Source: Mycobacterium pinniadriaticum
Lineage (GTDB): Bacteria; Actinomycetota; Actinomycetes; Mycobacteriales; Mycobacteriaceae
DNA: 64,000 bases
Direction: 5' to 3'
Assembly (NCBI RefSeq): GCF_026242045.1
Contig: NZ_JAPJDO010000028.1
Location: 1 to 64,000, forward strand
Shown here: one piece after another, positions 16,944 to 25,894 of the stretch
Layout of the letters: each line of letters starts with the position of its first letter
Numbering within the stretch: the stretch's first letter is position 1
Translations under genes and position numbers: made by a program
Notes under the pieces: model-generated
The model's database searches: none
What the model saw: only the letters and a program-made list of their open reading frames with translations
What the model was told of the DNA's origin: nothing

Positions 16944-18458
16944 ATGACCGCTACCCCGGAGATCCAGCCCATACCCGCAGAACAGGACGGCGGGTCCTAC
17001 GACGTGGTGATCGTCGGAGCCGGGATCTCCGGGATCGGTGCGGCCTACCGCATCGCCGAGCGCAACCCCGGCGTCCGGTACGTCATCCTCGAACGCCGCG
17101 AACGAATCGGCGGCACCTGGGACCTGTTCCGCTATCCCGGGGTGCGCTCGGACTCCAGCATCTTCAGCCTGTCCTGGCCGTGGGAGCCGTGGACCCGCAA
17201 GGAGGGTGTCGCCGACGGCGACCACATCCGCGAGTACATGGAAGACACCGCCAAAAAACACGGCATCCTCCCCCACATCCACTTCCACACCCACGTGACC
17301 TCTGCCGACTGGGATTCGGCCACCGACACCTGGACCGTGCACACCACCGAGAACGGGACGCCCAAGGTCTACCGCGGCCGCTTCGTGTTCTTCGGGTCCG
17401 GTTACTACAACTACGACGAGGGCTACACCCCCGACTTCCCCGGCCTGGAGACGTTCACCGGCACGAAAGTGCATCCGCAGTTCTGGCCCGAAGACCTCGA
17501 CTACACCGGCAAGAAGATGGTCGTCATCGGCAGCGGGGCCACCGCCATCTCGCTGATCCCCGCGCTGGCGCAGAAGGCATCCAAGGTGACCATGCTGCAG
17601 CGCTCACCGACCTATCTGCTCGCCGGATCACGGGTCAACCCGCTCATCGAAGCCGTGCGGAAGGTGTTCCCCCGCAAGTTCTCCCACGCGTTCGCCCGCT
17701 ATTTCGCGGTCGCGTTCGAAAGCGTCGTCTGGTTCCTGGCCCGCACCGCACCCGGCCTGGCCAGAAAGATCATCCGAGCCCAGAACGCCAGCCGCCTGCC
17801 CGCCGGCTATCCGGTCGACGTGCACTTCAAGCCGCGCTACAACGTCTGGGACCAGCGGCTGTGCCTGGTGGCCGACGGCGACATGTTCGACGCGATCAAG
17901 GACGGCCGCGCCGAGGTGGTCACCGACCACATCGACCACGTCGACGCGACCGGCATCATGCTGAAATCGGGCCAGCACGTCGACGCCGACATCATCGTCA
18001 CCGCCACCGGCCTGCAGCTGCAGGCCCTCGGCGGCGTTCGAATCACCCTGGACGGCAACGAGATCAAGCCGCAGGACCGGTTCTCCTACAAGGCGCACAT
18101 GCTCGAGGACGTCCCCAACCTGATCTGGTGCATCGGCTACACCAACGCCTCCTGGACCCTGCGCGCAGACATCACCGCACGCGCGGCGGCCGAGCTCATC
18201 GACTACATGAACACCCGCGGCTACACCCACGCCTTCCCGCACCCGGGCGGTGAACCGATCGCCGAGAAGCTCGCCTGGGACATCCAGGCCGGCTACGTGC
18301 TGCGCAACCTGCACGCGCTGCCAAAGTCGGGCACCAAGCGGCCGTGGGTGGTGCGGCAGAACTACCTCGCCGACGCCATCGACTACCACTTCGTTGACAA
18401 GGTCGACGAAGACATGACCTTCGGCCGGGTCGCCAGTCCTGTGCCGGCGGCGGGATAA
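16944..18458 (+). CDS. Baeyer-Villiger-type flavin monooxygenase (Rv0565c ortholog)
   Basis: 504 residues. The FAD-binding glycine motif VVIVGAGISGIGAAYRI (about 23-39) is followed by RIGGTWDLFRYPGVRSD. The Baeyer-Villiger fingerprint region FPGLETFTGTKVHPQFWP comes next, and a second dinucleotide motif MVVIGSGATAISLIP is for NADPH. This is the EthA/MymA-like family that oxidises ketones and activates thioamides. It is probably cytoplasmic, with no signal peptide. The gene follows yajQ by 77 bases on the same strand, whereas the next gene is on the other strand. Confidence 0.88.
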   Translation: MTATPEIQPIPAEQDGGSYDVVIVGAGISGIGAAYRIAERNPGVRYVILERRERIGGTWDLFRYPGVRSDSSIFSLSWPWEPWTRKEGVADGDHIREYMEDTAKKHGILPHIHFHTHVTSADWDSATDTWTVHTTENGTPKVYRGRFVFFGSGYYNYDEGYTPDFPGLETFTGTKVHPQFWPEDLDYTGKKMVVIGSGATAISLIPALAQKASKVTMLQRSPTYLLAGSRVNPLIEAVRKVFPRKFSHAFARYFAVAFESVVWFLARTAPGLARKIIRAQNASRLPAGYPVDVHFKPRYNVWDQRLCLVADGDMFDAIKDGRAEVVTDHIDHVDATGIMLKSGQHVDADIIVTATGLQLQALGGVRITLDGNEIKPQDRFSYKAHMLEDVPNLIWCIGYTNASWTLRADITARAAAELIDYMNTRGYTHAFPHPGGEPIAEKLAWDIQAGYVLRNLHALPKSGTKRPWVVRQNYLADAIDYHFVDKVDEDMTFGRVASPVPAAG

Positions 18459-18581
18459 CCGGTCGTCGGGACCACGATGGGTCGTTGTCCGAGCCTGTCG
18501 TTATTGCGACGACTACTACTCGCGACAACTACAGCTTGGCGGAAGTCGCGGACCTGGCTGTGAAGCCCTGACGAAGACTGG

Positions 18582-19034
18582 CTAGTCCGCGGCGGTCCAG
18601 TCGTACGGCAGGAACTTGCCGTCGAACGACACGACCACCCGGTCACCGCCAGGGTGCGGCTTCTTCTCCAGCGCGACGCTGAAGTTGATCGCGCTCATGA
18701 TCCCGTCACCGAACTGCTCGTGGATCAATTCCTTGATCGCCCCGCCGTACACCTGCAGCGCCTCGTAGAACCGGTAGATCGTGGGATCGGTCGGCACCGC
18801 GCTCGGTAGTCCGCCGCGCATCGGCACCGCCGCCAGCACCGGTACCGCCGCCTCGTCCAGTCCCAGCAGGTCGACGAGCACCGACGCCTGCTCGGGCGGA
18901 ATCGGATGCTGGCCCAGCAGCGCGGACGTGGTCCACATGACGGGACGGTCGATCGCGTCGGCCAGCTCCTGCCATGTCAGGCCCTTGGCCAGGCGAGCGA
19001 CGACGATCTGTTCGGTCAGTTCTTCTCGCGTCAT
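18582..19034 (-). CDS. cynS: Cyanate hydratase (cyanase)
   Basis: 150 residues from MTREELTEQIV. The N-terminal XRE-like helical domain (LTWQELADAIDRPVMWTTSALLGQHPIP) precedes the cyanase catalytic domain. That domain carries PTDPTIYRFYEALQVYG, IHEQFGDGIMSAINF, with the active-site Arg, Glu and Ser residues in these blocks. It converts cyanate and bicarbonate to carbamate and CO2, releasing ammonia. M. tuberculosis has no gene here, so cynS is a local insertion between the monooxygenase and gpsA. It is divergent from gpsA (118 bases apart). The much longer upstream frame is antisense to gpsA and not real. Confidence 0.93.
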   Translation of the reverse strand: MTREELTEQIVVARLAKGLTWQELADAIDRPVMWTTSALLGQHPIPPEQASVLVDLLGLDEAAVPVLAAVPMRGGLPSAVPTDPTIYRFYEALQVYGGAIKELIHEQFGDGIMSAINFSVALEKKPHPGGDRVVVSFDGKFLPYDWTAAD

Positions 19035-19151
19035 GGCACCAAGCATGCACCGCGGCTGTTGCCACGGCATGGCGGCCGACATCACGACGCGGGGAGCATC
19101 ATTGCGCGAACTCCCCATGAACAACCGGGTATTCGCCATACCCTGAACTCC

Positions 19152-20177
19152 ATGACACCTGATCGCCGCGAACCCAAAGTCGTCGTACTCGGTGGCGGGT
19201 CCTGGGGCACCACCGTCGCGTCCATCTGCGCCCGTCGCGGCCCGACGCTGCAGTGGGTGCGTTCGGAGGAGACCGCCAAGGACATCAACGAGAACCACCG
19301 TAATTCCCGCTACCTGGGCGACGATGTCGAACTCTCGGAGACCCTGCGCGCGACGACCGATTTCACCGAGGCCGCCAACTGCGCCGACGTCGTCGTCATG
19401 GGCGTACCGTCGCACGGTTTCCGCGGCGTGCTCGCCGAGCTGAGTCGAGAACTGCGGCCCTGGGTGCCGGTCGTCAGCCTGGTCAAGGGCCTTGAGCAGG
19501 GCACCAATATGCGGATGAGCCAGATCGTCGACGAGGTCCTGCCCGGCCACCCGGCCGGCATCCTGGCCGGACCCAATATCGCCCGCGAGGTCGCCGACGG
19601 CTATGCGGCCGCGGCCGTGCTGGCCATGCCCGACCAGCATCTGGCCGCCAACCTCGCAAAGATGTTCCGCACCAAGCGGTTCCGCGTCTACACCACCGAC
19701 GATGTGATCGGCGTCGAGATGGCCGGCGCGCTGAAGAACGTCTACGCCATCGCGGTCGGCATGGGCTATTCGCTGGGCATCGGGGAGAACACCCGGGCCA
19801 TGGTGATGGCCCGGGCCGTGCGCGAGATGTCCAAACTCGGCGAAGCCGTCGGCGGCCAACGCGACACCTTCTCCGGCCTGGCCGGCATGGGCGACCTGAT
19901 CGTCACCTGCACCTCCAAGCGCAGCCGCAATCGGCACGTCGGCGAGGAGCTCGGCTCCGGCAAGACCGTCGAGGAAATCATCGCCTCGATGAACCAGGTC
20001 GCCGAGGGTGTCAAGGCCGCCAGCGTGATCATGGAGTTCGCCGAGAAGTACGGATTGAACATGCCGATCGCCCGGGAAGTCGACGCCGTGGTCAATCACG
20101 GCGCCAACGTCGAGCAGGCCTACCGCGGCCTGATGGCCGAGAAGCCCGGCCACGAAGTCAACGACTCACACTTCTAG
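19152..20177 (+). CDS. gpsA: Glycerol-3-phosphate dehydrogenase [NAD(P)+]
   Basis: 341 residues starting MTPDRREPKVVVLGGGSWGTT. The Rossmann motif GGGSWGT and the family blocks VSLVKGLEQGTNMRMS, AGPNIAREVADGY, MAGALKNVYAIAVGM (with catalytic Lys) and FSGLAGMGDLIVTCTS are all present. It reduces dihydroxyacetone phosphate to sn-glycerol-3-phosphate for phospholipids. Ortholog of Rv0564c (gpdA1). Translation start chosen because upstream residues are antisense to cynS and lack homology. Confidence 0.95.
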   Translation: MTPDRREPKVVVLGGGSWGTTVASICARRGPTLQWVRSEETAKDINENHRNSRYLGDDVELSETLRATTDFTEAANCADVVVMGVPSHGFRGVLAELSRELRPWVPVVSLVKGLEQGTNMRMSQIVDEVLPGHPAGILAGPNIAREVADGYAAAAVLAMPDQHLAANLAKMFRTKRFRVYTTDDVIGVEMAGALKNVYAIAVGMGYSLGIGENTRAMVMARAVREMSKLGEAVGGQRDTFSGLAGMGDLIVTCTSKRSRNRHVGEELGSGKTVEEIIASMNQVAEGVKAASVIMEFAEKYGLNMPIAREVDAVVNHGANVEQAYRGLMAEKPGHEVNDSHF

Positions 20178-20185
20178 TCGAAGCG

Positions 20186-20248
20186 CATCCATTCAGAACG
20201 CAGCGCGACTATCCGGGCCTGGATCGCGCTCAGAGTTCTGAATGGATG
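20186..20248. terminator. Long palindrome between convergent genes
   Basis: CATCCATTCAGAAC (20186-20199) and GTTCTGAATGGATG (20235-20248) form a perfect 14-bp stem. Inside it AGCGCGA pairs with TCGCGCT. It begins just after the gpsA stop and ends before the stop of the opposing secreted-protein gene, so it probably terminates transcription from both sides. Confidence 0.65.
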
Positions 20249-20262
20249 AGCGGCGCCGAAAC

Positions 20263-20814
20263 TCAGCCCGGGAACGACGGGAACAACGGGTTGGAGTTGT
20301 TCGGGCGATCCAGCATCGGGCTGGGGCCTGAGGTGAACGTGGCCGTCGGTCCGACGACGAAGCCGACCTGGTCGTGGCTGTTCACGCAGGCGACCACACC
20401 GCCGCCGTCGACGCCGCAGCTGATGTCGCGGTAGCTCAGCCGGGTGTTCGGCGGCAACGGCTTGACCTCACCCGCGGCGGCGAAAACCGGCGCGCCCGTG
20501 CTCGAGAAGCCGGGCTCGCCGACCGGGCCACCGCTGACCAGGTTCGCGCCGTTGGGCGCGCCGGGCAGTGGGCCGCTGCAGCCGTAGCTGCCGTTCGTCT
20601 TGTCCAGAATGCAGGTCACACCGGGCGGGCCGGCGAAGGCATACCAGTTGCCGCTCATCGCGGTGTAGTCGACCGGACTCACCGGGGTGTAGGCGTTGAC
20701 GTTGGGAAGGACCGGGGCCGGTGCGGGCTCGGGATCGGCCGAAGCCACACCCGGCACACCGATCGCCGCCGCCCCCGCGGCGCTCACAAGGCCGATCAGG
20801 ATTCTGCTCAGCAT
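20263..20814 (-). CDS. Conserved mycobacterial secreted protein, 183 aa
   Basis: Starts MLSRILIGLVSAAGAAAIG with a Sec signal peptide cleaved near ASADPEPAPAP. The mature part is rich in Pro, Gly and Ser and has two cysteine pairs (TCILDKTNGSYGC and SCGVDGGGVVAC) that could form disulfides. Secreted mycobacterial proteins of this layout (NWYAF...GVTC...) are common and uncharacterised. Convergent with gpsA across a palindrome. Confidence 0.7.
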   Translation of the reverse strand: MLSRILIGLVSAAGAAAIGVPGVASADPEPAPAPVLPNVNAYTPVSPVDYTAMSGNWYAFAGPPGVTCILDKTNGSYGCSGPLPGAPNGANLVSGGPVGEPGFSSTGAPVFAAAGEVKPLPPNTRLSYRDISCGVDGGGVVACVNSHDQVGFVVGPTATFTSGPSPMLDRPNNSNPLFPSFPG

Positions 20815-21008
20815 CACCACACCCTACGTAAGCGCCACTCATGGCGCAGTTTGCACATCCACCCCATCCTTCGACCGGGTGACCCCGATTCGTTACCGAA
20901 CCCAGCGACTCCGACCGGCATTTTTCCCTACATTGTCGACCGCCGCGGGCCTACACTTGGAACGATTCCGGCTCGATCTGGAGAGTCCGTTCGCGTGTTG
21001 GGGAACAC

Positions 21009-22007
21009 ATGAGGAGCGCGCTGCGCGGGGGCGCAGCGGCGGTAAGCCTCGCCCTGGCGACCATGCTCCTGGCTTCGACCCAACCGCAGGCCCTGACCAC
21101 CCCTGACGTCGACCTGGCCGCACTGATCATCCACGGCACCGCCACCAACCCGACCGGTGACGCCATGGTCGACATCTTCGACGGCGAATTCAGGCATCCC
21201 GCTGACGGCGGTTTCCTGTACGCCAACTACCTCGGCGGACCGATCGGCCTGTACGGCGCCATGCAGGGCAACGCCGAGGAAGAGGTGCTCACCATCGGCG
21301 ACGGTCCCGGCGACGCCGCCACGCTCGCCGAACTACTGGACTCAACCGACCAGTCGGGCAACGTCTTTCACATCAACTATGAATTCGACGCTCGCGCCGA
21401 AACGCAAGTACTGAACGTCTTCGCCGACCCGGACGCGCTCACCGCCCACGACTCCAAGCCGTCCGTGGACCGCTCCGGTGGGGTGGATTGCACCGGCACC
21501 ACCACCTGCCGCACCGATCCCCGCACCCGGATCACCACCCTCACCTACCCCGACGGCGTCGTCGCGGTCGTCGAACGCATCGACGACATCACCGTGGTCA
21601 CCTACCGGATGCTCGGCGCCGCCGTGCTCGGTCACCTGGACACCACGCGCAGCGAGGCACCGGCATCGGCGCCGGCGCCCGTGCCACAACCCACCCCGGC
21701 CCCATCGGCCGCGGAGCCCCCGGCCCCGACACCCGCGGACCCGCCGCTCGCGCCAGCGGCCGCCAGCGCGGGGCCCCGACTGAACGTGGTGCGCCCCGCA
21801 CCAGACTTCACCCCGGGACGCTCGGCGGCACCGACCAGTTCGTCGGGTCCCCAGCCGAGCCTGTCCGACAAGGCCGACACGCTGGTCAACGACGTGCTGA
21901 CGCGGGTCTCGGACACCGTGAACAACACCTTGAACAAGATGTTCAACCGCGGCGCGGCCGGCTCCGGGACGGGCAAGGTGGCGACCCCGACGCCAGCCGG
22001 CGAATAG
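21009..22007 (+). CDS. Exported Ala/Pro-rich protein with PE-PPE-like start
   Basis: 332 residues. A signal peptide (MRSALRGGAAAVSLALATMLL) is followed by ALIIHGTATNPTGDAM, which resembles the start of PE-PPE/serine-hydrolase-like domains but without a clear catalytic triad. Residues about 215-265 are a Pro/Ala linker (PVPQPTPAPSAAEPPAP), then a Ser/Gly tail. One cysteine pair (DCTGTTTC). It is probably cell-wall associated. The hydrolase resemblance is weak. Confidence 0.6.
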   Translation: MRSALRGGAAAVSLALATMLLASTQPQALTTPDVDLAALIIHGTATNPTGDAMVDIFDGEFRHPADGGFLYANYLGGPIGLYGAMQGNAEEEVLTIGDGPGDAATLAELLDSTDQSGNVFHINYEFDARAETQVLNVFADPDALTAHDSKPSVDRSGGVDCTGTTTCRTDPRTRITTLTYPDGVVAVVERIDDITVVTYRMLGAAVLGHLDTTRSEAPASAPAPVPQPTPAPSAAEPPAPTPADPPLAPAAASAGPRLNVVRPAPDFTPGRSAAPTSSSGPQPSLSDKADTLVNDVLTRVSDTVNNTLNKMFNRGAAGSGTGKVATPTPAGE

Positions 22008-22020
22008 CAGCCAAGCCCGT

Positions 22021-22887
22021 TTAGCGCCCGGCCATCCGTTCCAGCCGGGCGATGCGGTCCGGGATCGGCGGATGGGTGGAGAACAGCTTGCCGATCTTCT
22101 CGCCGGCGCGGAACGGGCTGGCGATCATCAGATGAGCCTGGTCGGCCAGTTGCGGCTCGGGCGGCAGCGGGGCTCTTTCCACGCCGCCGCTGATCTTGCG
22201 CAGCGCCGAGGCCAGCGCCAGCGGATCACCGGAGAGCTCGGCCCCGGACTCGTCAGCCTGGTACTCCCGCGAGCGAGACACCGCCAACCGGATCAGTGTC
22301 GCGGCGATCGGCCCGAGCAGTGAAACCAGAAGCAGTGCAAAGGGATTCGCACCACCTTCGCGATTGCCGCCGCCGAACATCCCGGCGAACATCGCGAGGT
22401 TGGCCAGCGCGGTGATCACCGAGGCGAGCGCACCGGCCACACACGAGATGAGGATGTCGCGGTTGTAGACGTGCGACAGTTCGTGGCCGAGCACCGCGCG
22501 CAGCTCACGCTCGCTGAGCAGGTCGAGGATCCCGGTCGTGACGCACACCGCGGCGTTACGCGGGTTGCGGCCGGTGGCGAACGCGTTCGGGTTGGCGGTG
22601 TCGCTGATGTAGAGGCGCGGCATCGGCTGGTGTGCGGTGGTGGCCAGCTCGCGCACGATGGCGTAGATCTGCGGCGCCTGCAACTCGGTGATCGGTTGGG
22701 CGTGCATGGCGCGCAACGCCAGCTTGTCGGAGTTGAAGTACACGTAGACGTTCATGCCGATGGCGAAGATCAGGGCCAGGAACATGACGTTGCGGCCGAA
22801 CAGCGAACCGATGAAGACGATCAGCGCCGACATCCCGACGAGCAGCGTGAACGTCTTGAACGTGTTGGCGGTCGGATGCCAGGTCAT
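22021..22887 (-). CDS. htpX: HtpX membrane-bound zinc metalloprotease (Rv0563)
   Basis: 288 residues. Two N-terminal membrane segments (about 10-50), the zinc motif HELSH in VLGHELSHVYNRDI, a second pair of hydrophobic segments after it, and a downstream Glu in the SREYQADESGAELSG block form the complete M48B architecture. HtpX degrades misfolded membrane proteins with FtsH. The length matches orthologs. It is followed on the same strand by the upstream grcC1. Confidence 0.94.
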   Translation of the reverse strand: MTWHPTANTFKTFTLLVGMSALIVFIGSLFGRNVMFLALIFAIGMNVYVYFNSDKLALRAMHAQPITELQAPQIYAIVRELATTAHQPMPRLYISDTANPNAFATGRNPRNAAVCVTTGILDLLSERELRAVLGHELSHVYNRDILISCVAGALASVITALANLAMFAGMFGGGNREGGANPFALLLVSLLGPIAATLIRLAVSRSREYQADESGAELSGDPLALASALRKISGGVERAPLPPEPQLADQAHLMIASPFRAGEKIGKLFSTHPPIPDRIARLERMAGR

Positions 22888-22965
22888 CGAATTCCTCCTA
22901 CGAGCAAACGCTCTCTCACCGGAGATTAACGCCTCGGACCGACGGTCGGGTTCCGCGAATCGCCG

Positions 22966-23973
22966 TCAGCCGTGCCGGTTGATCGTGTAATCCATCAGCG
23001 AGGCCAGCGCGCGACGGCCCGGGACGTCGGGCAGTCCGGCCAGCTCCGCGGCGGCCTGGTCGGCGTAGCGCTGCACGGTGGCCTTGGCCTTGGTGATGCC
23101 GTCACCGGCCCGCAGCAGAGCCAACGCCTCGGCCAAGACGTCGTCGTCTTCGACCGGGCCCTTCAGCAGCTCCCGCAACCGGTCGGCGTCGGCTCCGGTT
23201 TCGCTCAACGCGTACAGCACCGGAAGGGTGTGCACACCTTCGCGCAGGTCGGTGCCGGGTAGCTTGCCCGACTCGTCGGGATCGCTGTCGATGTCGATGA
23301 TGTCGTCGGAGATCTGGAACGCCGTGCCGACGATGCCGCCCAGCCTGCTCAACCGCTCGACGTGGTCCTCGGTGGCCCCGGCGAACGTGGCACCGAATCG
23401 GCCCGACGCCGCGATCAGGCAGGCGGTCTTCTCGTAGACCACCTTCAGGTAGTGCTCGACCGGATCGACGCCCCCGGTGTTGCCCTTGGTCTCACGCATC
23501 TGCCCGGTCACCAGCTGGGCGAAGGTTTCGGCGATGATGCGCACCGCATCCGGACCCAGCCGGCTGACCAGCCGCGACGCCGTCGCGAACAGATAGTCGC
23601 CGGCCAGGATCGCGATGTTGTTGCTCCAGCGAGCGTTGGCACTGGGAGCCCCGCGGCGCATCTGCGCCTCGTCCATCACGTCGTCGTGGTACAGCGTGGC
23701 CAGGTGCACCAGCTCGATCACCGCACCCGCCACGGTGACCTGCCAGGTGTCCGGGTCGGGACCGATCTGCGCCGAGAGCACGGTGAACAACGGCCGGAAC
23801 CGCTTGCCGCCGGCTTCGAAGAGATGCACGACGGCCTCGGTCATCAGCTCGTCGCCGCCGCGGAGTTCGGTGCTCATGAGCTCTTCGACGCGGCCCACCC
23901 CGGCGCGCACGCTCTCGGCGAACACCGGGTCGCCGAAGTCCACCCCTGCTACCACCGTCGCCGGAGTTCTCAC
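22966..23973 (-). CDS. grcC1: Long-chain polyprenyl diphosphate synthase (menaquinone side chain)
   Basis: 335 residues. First Asp-rich motif DDVMD in LYHDDVMDEAQMRRG, second DDIID in QISDDIIDIDSD, with GGKRFRPL and the KTACLIAASGRFGA block, define a trans-isoprenyl diphosphate synthase. Ortholog of Rv0562, which with MenJ and MenG supplies and modifies the menaquinone chain. Divergent from menJ with only 20 bases between starts, so they share a promoter region. Confidence 0.92.
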   Translation of the reverse strand: MRTPATVVAGVDFGDPVFAESVRAGVGRVEELMSTELRGGDELMTEAVVHLFEAGGKRFRPLFTVLSAQIGPDPDTWQVTVAGAVIELVHLATLYHDDVMDEAQMRRGAPSANARWSNNIAILAGDYLFATASRLVSRLGPDAVRIIAETFAQLVTGQMRETKGNTGGVDPVEHYLKVVYEKTACLIAASGRFGATFAGATEDHVERLSRLGGIVGTAFQISDDIIDIDSDPDESGKLPGTDLREGVHTLPVLYALSETGADADRLRELLKGPVEDDDVLAEALALLRAGDGITKAKATVQRYADQAAAELAGLPDVPGRRALASLMDYTINRHG

Positions 23974-23993
23974 CCTGCCAACATACTGGGGGC

Positions 23994-25313
23994 ATGGAAG
24001 ACCGGTGGGATGAGGTCCGGCGGGCAGGAGCGGAGCGACCCGGGGATGAGGTCCGGCGGGCAGGAGCGGAGCGACCCGGGGATGTCGTCGTCGTCGGGGC
24101 CGGACCCGCTGGCTCGGCGGCGGCCGCCTGGGCCGCCCGTCACGGGCACGACGTGCTGGTCATCGACACTGCCGAGTTCCCCCGCGACAAGCCCTGCGGC
24201 GACGGGCTGACCCCCCGCGCGGTTCTGGAGCTGCAGCGGCTGGGGCTCGGCGACTGGCTCGACGGCCACATCCGCCATCACGGATTGCGGCTGTCCGGGT
24301 TCGGCGCCGACGTCGAGGTCCCCTGGCCCGGCCCGTCCTTCCCGTCGTGCGGTTCGGCGGTTCCCCGAACCGAACTGGACGATCGGATCCGCAAGGTCGC
24401 CGAGGACGCCGGAGCGTCGATGCTGCTCGGCATGAAAGCCGTTGACGTGTCAGTCGATTCCCGCGGCAGGGTGGACGCGGTGGTACTTGCCGACGGATCC
24501 CGGGTGTCGTGCCGGTGGGTGGTCGTGGCCGACGGCGCGCGGTCTCCGTTCGGTCGCATACTGGGCCGCCAGTGGCACCAGGAGACGGTGTACGGGGTGG
24601 CGGCGCGGGGGTATCTGGCCTCCCCGCGGTCGTCGGAGCCGTGGATCTCCTCAGACCTGGAACTGCGTTCGCCCGCCGGCGGTGCCGGCAATCGAGCCGG
24701 AGCCGGGCAGGTGCTGCCCGGCTACGGCTGGATCTTCCCGCTCGGCAACGGCGAGGTGAACATCGGTGTGGGCGCGCTGGCCACCGCGAAACGGCCCGCC
24801 GATGTGGCGTTGCGGCCGCTGATCAAGCACTACACCGACCTCAAGCGGGCTTCCTGGGGTTTCGAGGGTGCGCCGCGCGAAGTGTCCTCGGCCCTGCTGC
24901 CGATGGGCGGGGCGGTCTCGGGTGTGGCCGGGCCGAACTGGGTGCTCGTCGGCGACGCCGCGGCGTGCGTCAACCCGCTCAACGGCGAGGGCATCGACTA
25001 CGGGCTGGAGACCGGGCGGCTGGCCGCCGAGATGCTGGGCTCCGGCGATCTGACGCTGGCGTGGCCGGCCCTGCTGCAGGAGCACTACGGGCGCGGCTTC
25101 TCGGTGGCCCGGCGGCTGGGGTTGCTGCTGACGCTGCCGCGGTTCCTGCCGTTGACCGGGCCGATCGCGATGCGGTCGTCGCGCCTGATGGAGGTCGCCG
25201 TGCGGGTGATGGGCAACCTGGTGACCGACGACGACGCCGACCTGGTGGCGCGGGTATGGCGAACCGCGGGGATGGGATCGCGAATTCTGGACCGGCGCAA
25301 GCCCTTCCGCTGA
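23994..25313 (+). CDS. menJ: Menaquinone isoprenyl reductase (geranylgeranyl-reductase family)
   Basis: Up to 439 residues. FAD motif DVVVVGAGPAGSAAAAWAA, then FPRDKPCGDGLTPRAV and LVGDAAACVNPLNGEGIDYG are diagnostic of the family. Ortholog of Rv0561c, which reduces one double bond of the MK-9 chain. The annotated N-terminus contains a tandem 12-residue repeat (DEVRRAGAERPG twice) from a 36-base DNA duplication. M. tuberculosis MenJ has only a short leader, so the true start may lie closer to the glycine loop or the duplication may extend the leader. Confidence 0.9.
   Translation: MEDRWDEVRRAGAERPGDEVRRAGAERPGDVVVVGAGPAGSAAAAWAARHGHDVLVIDTAEFPRDKPCGDGLTPRAVLELQRLGLGDWLDGHIRHHGLRLSGFGADVEVPWPGPSFPSCGSAVPRTELDDRIRKVAEDAGASMLLGMKAVDVSVDSRGRVDAVVLADGSRVSCRWVVVADGARSPFGRILGRQWHQETVYGVAARGYLASPRSSEPWISSDLELRSPAGGAGNRAGAGQVLPGYGWIFPLGNGEVNIGVGALATAKRPADVALRPLIKHYTDLKRASWGFEGAPREVSSALLPMGGAVSGVAGPNWVLVGDAAACVNPLNGEGIDYGLETGRLAAEMLGSGDLTLAWPALLQEHYGRGFSVARRLGLLLTLPRFLPLTGPIAMRSSRLMEVAVRVMGNLVTDDDADLVARVWRTAGMGSRILDRRKPFR
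24009..24080 (+). repeat. 36-bp tandem duplication at the menJ 5' end
   Basis: GATGAGGTCCGGCGGGCAGG...CCCGGG occurs twice, at 24009-24044 and 24045-24080, followed by a third partial GATG. The unit contains GGAGCGGAGCGACCCGG, a composition seen in short repeats of mycobacterial genomes. It is in frame and adds 12 residues per copy. Confidence 0.85.
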
Positions 25314-25320
25314 CCGCCGA

Positions 25321-25890
25321 CTACAGCCGTTCGACAACCAGCTGCGCGAAGGCGTGGTTGGTCGAGACCGACCCGTCCGGCATGGTCGCCCTGGGGTCGT
25401 AGACCTGTAGGTATATCCCGGAAACGTTGCGGCCGTTCTGGTGAGCCAGGTAGTACCGGGTGGTCTTGGGGACCTCGACGATGCCGTCGAGGACACTCGG
25501 CTGCGAATCCAGTGGGTCCTGCATGGAGCCCAGGATCGCGAACTTGTTCTCGTCCGCATTCCACAGATACGCATAACCGGGAGCCGAGAACGCCGCGGCC
25601 CGCTGCTCGGGCGTCAGCTCGTAGCCGAAGGTCGTCAGCGACCAGCCGTCGACCCGGTAGGTGCCCGGCTCGAGGGTGAGATAACCGTCCGTCTTGTCGT
25701 AGCGGATCAGGTCGTGGGCGTTGACCGATGCCTCGTCGAACACCCGGACGTTGGCGCCGGGCTTCATCGGCACATTGGTCAGCCCCAGCTCGGTGAAACT
25801 GGCCCAGGCCGGCGATGGCGCCTCGCGGCCCGCGCAGCCGGACCCGGCCAGCACGACCGCGACAACGGCGGCGAACAGTCGGATTCTCAT
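25321..25890 (-). CDS. Putative lipoprotein, 189 aa
   Basis: Type II signal MRIRLFAAVVAVVLAGSGCAG with lipobox LAGSGC, so it is probably anchored at the outer face of the plasma membrane. The mature part is beta-rich (VRVFDEASVNAHDLIRYD, then GYLTLEPGTYRVDGW). No known domain recognised. It ends five bases before the pcp coding region and shares its strand, so they are likely co-transcribed. Confidence 0.7.
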   Translation of the reverse strand: MRIRLFAAVVAVVLAGSGCAGREAPSPAWASFTELGLTNVPMKPGANVRVFDEASVNAHDLIRYDKTDGYLTLEPGTYRVDGWSLTTFGYELTPEQRAAAFSAPGYAYLWNADENKFAILGSMQDPLDSQPSVLDGIVEVPKTTRYYLAHQNGRNVSGIYLQVYDPRATMPDGSVSTNHAFAQLVVERL

Positions 25891-25894
25891 GGCC

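Noticed and set aside
18582..20153. A 523-residue minus-strand frame covering cynS and the complement of gpsA
   Set aside because: Only its last 150 residues are cyanase. The rest is antisense to gpsA and shows typical GC-rich shadow composition.
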